The translations under genes and the position numbers were made by a program. This document shows positions 1 to 5,091 of a stretch of 5,091 nt of DNA, piece after piece; position 1 is the stretch's first letter; each line of letters opens with the position of its first letter. The stretch lies in NCBI GenBank assembly GCA_009924765.1, contig RFQW01000154.1, positions 1-5,091 of the forward strand, given 5' to 3'. The notes below the pieces were generated by a model. That model did no database searches, was not told where the DNA came from, and saw only the letters and a program-made list of their open reading frames with translations. The stretch comes from Planctomycetota bacterium (GTDB lineage: Bacteria; Planctomycetota; Phycisphaerae; Phycisphaerales; SM1A02).

Positions 1-1227
1 GTGTTCCATCTGGATGGCGGCACCGTGCTGCGCGCAGGCGACGATCTGCCAGGTAGCGTGAACAGTCTCGACTGGGCCTACGCTGCGGTGCGTCCCTATC
101 TGGATCAGGAAGCCGAGACCAAGATCACCGAGGAAGCCGCGGCGGTGGTCACCAACCAGACCGTGCGCACCTACCGCGGCACCACCTACGACCGCATCCT
201 GCTGAACACGTTTCAGGCGCTCAACTACCTGCAGCTGGGCCAGCCCGACAAGGCCAACGTGGAACTGAACCGCGCGCTGCTGTGGCAGCAGGATGCTGTG
301 GAGCGCAACGCCGACCGCATCGAGAAGGAGCAGGCCGCCTACACCAAGGCAGGCGAGAGCAAGGGCTACGACGCGTCGAAGACGCTGCAGGACGAGGGGT
401 TCCGCAAGTCCATGGAGCAGGCCTACGGCCCCGTGTGGGACAAGCGCGGCAACGCCAACTACGAGGTCACCTTCACCACCTATCTGCGCGGGCTGGTGCT
501 GATGGGGCGCGGCGACGCAAGTTCGCTCGATCAGGCGCGCCAGAGCTTCAAGAGCGTGGCCGGCATGCTGGGCGAGCCCGCCAACGCCACCGTGCTGCAG
601 GATGTGGCCATGGCCGACGACGCCACGCGCGGCATCGCGCCACCCAAGATGGTGTGGGTGCTGCTGGAAACGGGCCGCGCGCCAAGCCGCAAGGAGTTCC
701 GGCTGGACATTCCGCTGTTCATGCAGCAGGTGCCGTACGTGGGCGCGGCGTTTCCGCTGCTCGACTATCACGGCGATCAGGTGGCCACCTTCTCGGTGGA
801 GGGCGGCGAGCAGCCGGCGAACGCCTCGCTGCTGTGCGATGTGGACGCGGTGGTGAAGCAGGAGTTCGACGACAAGCTGCCGCTGGTGATCACCGCCACG
901 CTGGTGAGCAGCGCCAGCAAGGCCGTGGCCACCTACTTCGCGCAGAAGTCCGCCGGCAACAACGGCTGGGCCGTGGCGCTGGGTGGCGCGCTATATCAGG
1001 TGGCCATGAACAGCGCCGATCTGCGCTGCTGGCTCACCTTGCCGAAGCAATGGATGGTGGCGCGTCTGCCGCGCCCCGCGTCGGGCAAGCTCAGCGTGGC
1101 GCTGGGTGACGGCCAGCGCGTGGACGGCGTCGAGCTGCCGGACCAGAACTTCTCGATCGTGTATCTCAAGAGCGTGCGCTCGGGCACCAAGCCTCTGTGC
1201 CATGTGCTGCCGCTCGCCGCCCCGTGA
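1..1227 (+). CDS. COG3014-type TPR-like protein, 5'-truncated by the window
   Basis: The reading frame is open from the first base and ends at TGA 1225-1227, giving 408 visible residues. The first codon is GTG, but the protein enters mid-domain without a signal peptide, so the true start lies upstream and residue 1 is probably an internal Val. Residues about 55-100 form a TPR-like helical hairpin with the pattern YRG..YDRILLNT followed by ALNYLQLG and ELNRALLWQQ. A charged helix follows to about 140, then a second helical block (about 150-190). The C-terminal part has a short hydrophobic, Gly/Ala-rich segment (about 322-336) and ends in a beta-rich stretch with WLTLPKQWMVARLP near 344-357. 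This order resembles the uncharacterised COG3014 family, whose members carry an N-terminal signal peptide and are found beside ycfL and lpoB in some Gram-negative genomes. The biochemical role is unknown; a periplasmic or outer-membrane scaffold is an inference from context. Family assignment is from recalled motifs, without a search. Confidence 0.8.
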   Translation: MFHLDGGTVLRAGDDLPGSVNSLDWAYAAVRPYLDQEAETKITEEAAAVVTNQTVRTYRGTTYDRILLNTFQALNYLQLGQPDKANVELNRALLWQQDAVERNADRIEKEQAAYTKAGESKGYDASKTLQDEGFRKSMEQAYGPVWDKRGNANYEVTFTTYLRGLVLMGRGDASSLDQARQSFKSVAGMLGEPANATVLQDVAMADDATRGIAPPKMVWVLLETGRAPSRKEFRLDIPLFMQQVPYVGAAFPLLDYHGDQVATFSVEGGEQPANASLLCDVDAVVKQEFDDKLPLVITATLVSSASKAVATYFAQKSAGNNGWAVALGGALYQVAMNSADLRCWLTLPKQWMVARLPRPASGKLSVALGDGQRVDGVELPDQNFSIVYLKSVRSGTKPLCHVLPLAAP

Positions 1228-1233
1228 TTCTTC

Positions 1234-1238
1234 AGGAG
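1234..1238 (+). promoter_or_regulatory. Ribosome binding site of the YcfL-like gene
   Basis: AGGAG lies six bases before ATG 1245. It fixes this start over the in-frame upstream ATG codons at 1197 and 1202-region alternatives, which lie inside the preceding gene and would put a hydrophilic extension before the signal peptide. Confidence 0.8.
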
Positions 1239-1244
1239 ACCTTC

Positions 1245-1661
1245 ATGCGTCGCTGCATCCTTCCGCTCGCTCTCGTGTCCGCGCTGACCGCCTGCAACAC
1301 CAGCAACACCGTGGTGCCCATGGGCAGCGATCCGGGTCAGCCCGGCTTCCAGCAGGTGCTCACCAACGGCTGGCTGAACTCCAAGAGCAACGTCACCGAT
1401 GTGCGCCAGGATGTGGTGAGCGGCGACATGAAGCGCGTGCAGGTGTCGGTGTACAGCGACCAGCTCACCTCGCAGAACTTCAGCTACCGCTTCGAGTGGT
1501 TCGATGCCAGCGGCATGCGCATGCAGGGCGCGGGCGAGGCGTGGCAGAGCCGCACGATCAAGCCGAAGGAAACCATCCAGCTCACCACGGTGGCGCCCAG
1601 TCCCAAGGCCACGCAGTGGCAGCTGAAGCTGCTCGACACCAACCATCCGCTCGATCAGTGA
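1245..1661 (+). CDS. YcfL-like (DUF1425) outer-membrane lipoprotein
   Basis: This is a 138-residue protein with a lipoprotein signal peptide: a basic start (MRRC), a hydrophobic core, and a lipobox LTAC with the acylated Cys at residue 17 (codon 1293-1295). Residue +2 is Asn, not Asp, which by the proteobacterial Lol rule favours the outer membrane. The mature part is one small beta-rich domain; the segment YRFEWFDASGM (about 84-94) and the following K-P-K-E-T-I-Q-L stretch (about 106-113) are the DUF1425 hallmarks, in which a bare beta strand reads 'Y+FEW+D..G'. The length is close to E. coli YcfL (about 125 residues). It begins 17 nt after the COG3014-type gene and lies before the LpoB-like gene, repeating the ycfL-lpoB order of enterobacteria. 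The molecular function of YcfL is not established; an envelope role follows from location and neighbours only. Confidence 0.8.
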   Translation: MRRCILPLALVSALTACNTSNTVVPMGSDPGQPGFQQVLTNGWLNSKSNVTDVRQDVVSGDMKRVQVSVYSDQLTSQNFSYRFEWFDASGMRMQGAGEAWQSRTIKPKETIQLTTVAPSPKATQWQLKLLDTNHPLDQ

Positions 1662-1694
1662 GCCCGTGCACGCACGCACCCAACCCGCCATCAT

Positions 1695-1698
1695 GGAG
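1695..1698 (+). promoter_or_regulatory. Ribosome binding site of the LpoB-like gene
   Basis: GGAG sits six bases before ATG 1705, the same spacing as in the preceding gene. It overlaps an in-frame ATG at 1693, which is therefore unlikely to be the start since that ATG would have no Shine-Dalgarno sequence of its own. Confidence 0.75.
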
Positions 1699-1704
1699 AC
1701 CATC

Positions 1705-2298
1705 ATGCGAATCGCAACCATCGGCCTCGTCACCACGCTCGCCACGCTTGCCGCCTGCGGACCGCAGGCCACCTACAAGGACAGTCGCGGCGACGACCTG
1801 GTGGTCAGCCTCGATCAGCCCAACATCCAGGACTTCAATCTGGCCGCCGACAAGATGGTGCAGAGCATGATGGTGAGCGGCGTGCTGAACAACGCGCCCC
1901 GCAAGCCGGCGGTGCTGGGCATCAGCCGCATCGTGAACGACACCAGCAGCCAGTTCGACACCGACCAGCTCACCAAGAAGATCCGCATCGCGCTGCTGAA
2001 CACCGGCAAGATCGAGGTGACCAACACCATCGGCCTCGACGGCAAGCCCGAGGACCCGATGGCCAAGGGCGTGCAGGACATGAAGGACTTCGAGAGCGGC
2101 CGCAGCAACAAGACGCCCGACCTGCCCGACTACACCCTGACCGCCAAGATCCTGGAGAACCGCACCAGCGCCGGCAACGTGAAGCAGGTGAGCTACATCT
2201 TCCAGCTCAGCCTCACGGACACGCGCAGTGGGCGCGGCGTGTGGGAGGGCGAGGAGACGATCACCAAGCAGGGCGCGAAGAACTCGGTCGGGTTCTGA
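1705..2298 (+). CDS. LpoB-like lipoprotein (penicillin-binding protein activator family)
   Basis: This is a 197-residue protein. Residues 1-18 are a lipoprotein signal peptide ending in lipobox LAAC (Cys18, codon 1756-1758), with Gly at +2, consistent with outer-membrane anchoring. A globular domain spans about 40-195: an N-terminal helix (DFNLAADKMVQSMM), a strand with the family pattern ISRIVNDTSSQFDT (73-86), a helix IRIALLNTGKIEV (93-105), and C-terminal strands YTLTAKI (143-149) and YIFQLSLTDTRSGRGVWEGE (164-183), ending in EETITKQG. This is the COG3417/LpoB pattern. In E. coli, LpoB reaches through the peptidoglycan and stimulates PBP1B glycosyltransferase and transpeptidase activity. 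Here only about 20 residues separate the lipidated Cys from the domain, while E. coli LpoB has a disordered, Pro-rich linker of roughly 50 residues. PBP1B activation is thus not assured. The gene lies 43 nt after the YcfL-like gene, probably in the same transcript. Confidence 0.8.
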   Translation: MRIATIGLVTTLATLAACGPQATYKDSRGDDLVVSLDQPNIQDFNLAADKMVQSMMVSGVLNNAPRKPAVLGISRIVNDTSSQFDTDQLTKKIRIALLNTGKIEVTNTIGLDGKPEDPMAKGVQDMKDFESGRSNKTPDLPDYTLTAKILENRTSAGNVKQVSYIFQLSLTDTRSGRGVWEGEETITKQGAKNSVGF

Positions 2299-2345
2299 GC
2301 CGATCGGCGGCGCATCGGGTGGATCGGCCCTTGTGGCGGTCTGTC

Positions 2346-2374
2346 ATGGCACATGCATGTGGCGACCCTATTCT
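2346..2374 (+). promoter_or_regulatory. Possible promoter of the kinase gene
   Basis: ATGGCA (2346-2351) matches the TTGACA -35 consensus at four of six positions, and TATTCT (2369-2374) matches TATAAT at four of six. They are separated by 17 bases, the optimal spacing. Transcription would start near 2381, leaving a leader of only about 11 nt that still contains the Shine-Dalgarno sequence. Such partial matches occur by chance, but this is among the least GC-rich stretches near the gene and sits at the expected place. Sigma-factor use in the unknown host may differ. Confidence 0.3.
2350..2361. promoter_or_regulatory. Perfect 12-bp palindrome, candidate operator
   Basis: CACATGCATGTG reads identically on both strands. 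It lies 30 bases before the kinase start, within the 17-bp spacer of the promoter candidate, where a bound dimeric regulator could block or remodel RNA polymerase. No regulator is encoded in the window, and a single copy is present. Confidence 0.35.
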
Positions 2375-2381
2375 GTCGATG

Positions 2382-2387
2382 AAGGGA
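2382..2387 (+). promoter_or_regulatory. Ribosome binding site of the kinase gene
   Basis: AAGGGA precedes GTG 2392 with four bases between; the AGG core is six bases away. An in-frame TGA at 2380-2382 closes the frame just upstream, so GTG 2392 is the first possible start and the ribosome site supports it. Confidence 0.65.
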
Positions 2388-2391
2388 TGCA

Positions 2392-5091
<2,700 letters not shown>

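Larger units (their letters stand above)
2299..2391 (+). other. Intergenic gap between the lipoprotein cluster and the kinase gene
   Basis: These 93 bases are the longest non-coding stretch in the window. They hold a 7-bp inverted repeat with a 16-nt loop (GCCGATC 2299-2305 and GATCGGC 2322-2328) without a T tract, a perfect 12-bp palindrome (2350-2361) and a possible promoter (2346-2374). No convincing intrinsic terminator is seen, so read-through from the lipoprotein genes into the kinase gene cannot be excluded. Confidence 0.6.

Noticed and set aside
282..1109. A 275-codon + strand frame within the COG3014-type gene
   Set aside because: It is Arg/Gly/Ala-rich, overlaps a better-supported frame throughout, and has no family pattern.
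1666..1704. Earlier starts for the LpoB-like gene (GTG 1666 and ATG 1693)
   Set aside because: They add a hydrophilic extension before the signal peptide and lack a well-placed Shine-Dalgarno sequence, while ATG 1705 has one with the same spacing as the preceding gene.
996..1772. A 258-codon minus-strand open frame across the COG3014-type and YcfL-like genes
   Set aside because: It spans several well-supported + strand genes and their junctions, and its composition (His, Arg, Ala, Gly) is that of an antisense shadow.
2299..2328. Inverted repeat after the LpoB-like stop codon as a terminator
   Set aside because: The stem is only 7 bp with a 16-nt loop and is not followed by a run of T, so it does not meet the intrinsic terminator pattern.

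Overview
The window is a GC-rich, densely coded stretch with four genes, all on the + strand, and no RNA genes, mobile elements or CRISPR. Gene 1 runs off the left edge and gene 4 runs off the right edge. Two predicted lipoproteins with clear lipoboxes point to a Gram-negative (diderm) bacterium. The lipoprotein families (COG3014, YcfL, LpoB) are best known from Gammaproteobacteria. The style of the kinase (a Hanks kinase, one membrane span and a TPR-like C-terminal half) is common in Planctomycetes, Acidobacteria and Xanthomonadales. A planctomycete, possibly of the Phycisphaerae type, or a xanthomonad-like proteobacterium would both fit; the window cannot decide between them.

Left region (1-2298): a compact three-gene cluster. 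It starts with the 3' part of a COG3014-type TPR-like protein, followed 17 nt later by a small YcfL-like (DUF1425) lipoprotein, then 43 nt later by an LpoB-like lipoprotein. The short gaps, shared strand and near-identical ribosome-binding/start regions of the two lipoprotein genes suggest one operon. In E. coli, LpoB is the outer-membrane activator of the peptidoglycan synthase PBP1B and ycfL is its neighbour, so a cell-envelope role is likely. The LpoB-like protein here lacks the long linker of E. coli LpoB.

Middle (2299-2391): a 93-nt intergenic gap with no convincing terminator. It holds a perfect 12-bp palindrome inside the spacer of a weak promoter candidate, just before the GTG start of the kinase gene.

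Right region (2392-5091): 900 codons, without a stop, of a transmembrane Ser/Thr protein kinase. Its order is a short acidic N-terminal tail with three DRT(M/I)P motifs, a complete kinase domain, one membrane span, an Ala/Glu/Lys-rich helical stalk built by a recent 54-bp tandem duplication, and a long alpha-helical TPR-like region on the predicted far side of the membrane. Whether the kinase and the envelope lipoproteins work together is open; their adjacency is the only evidence here.
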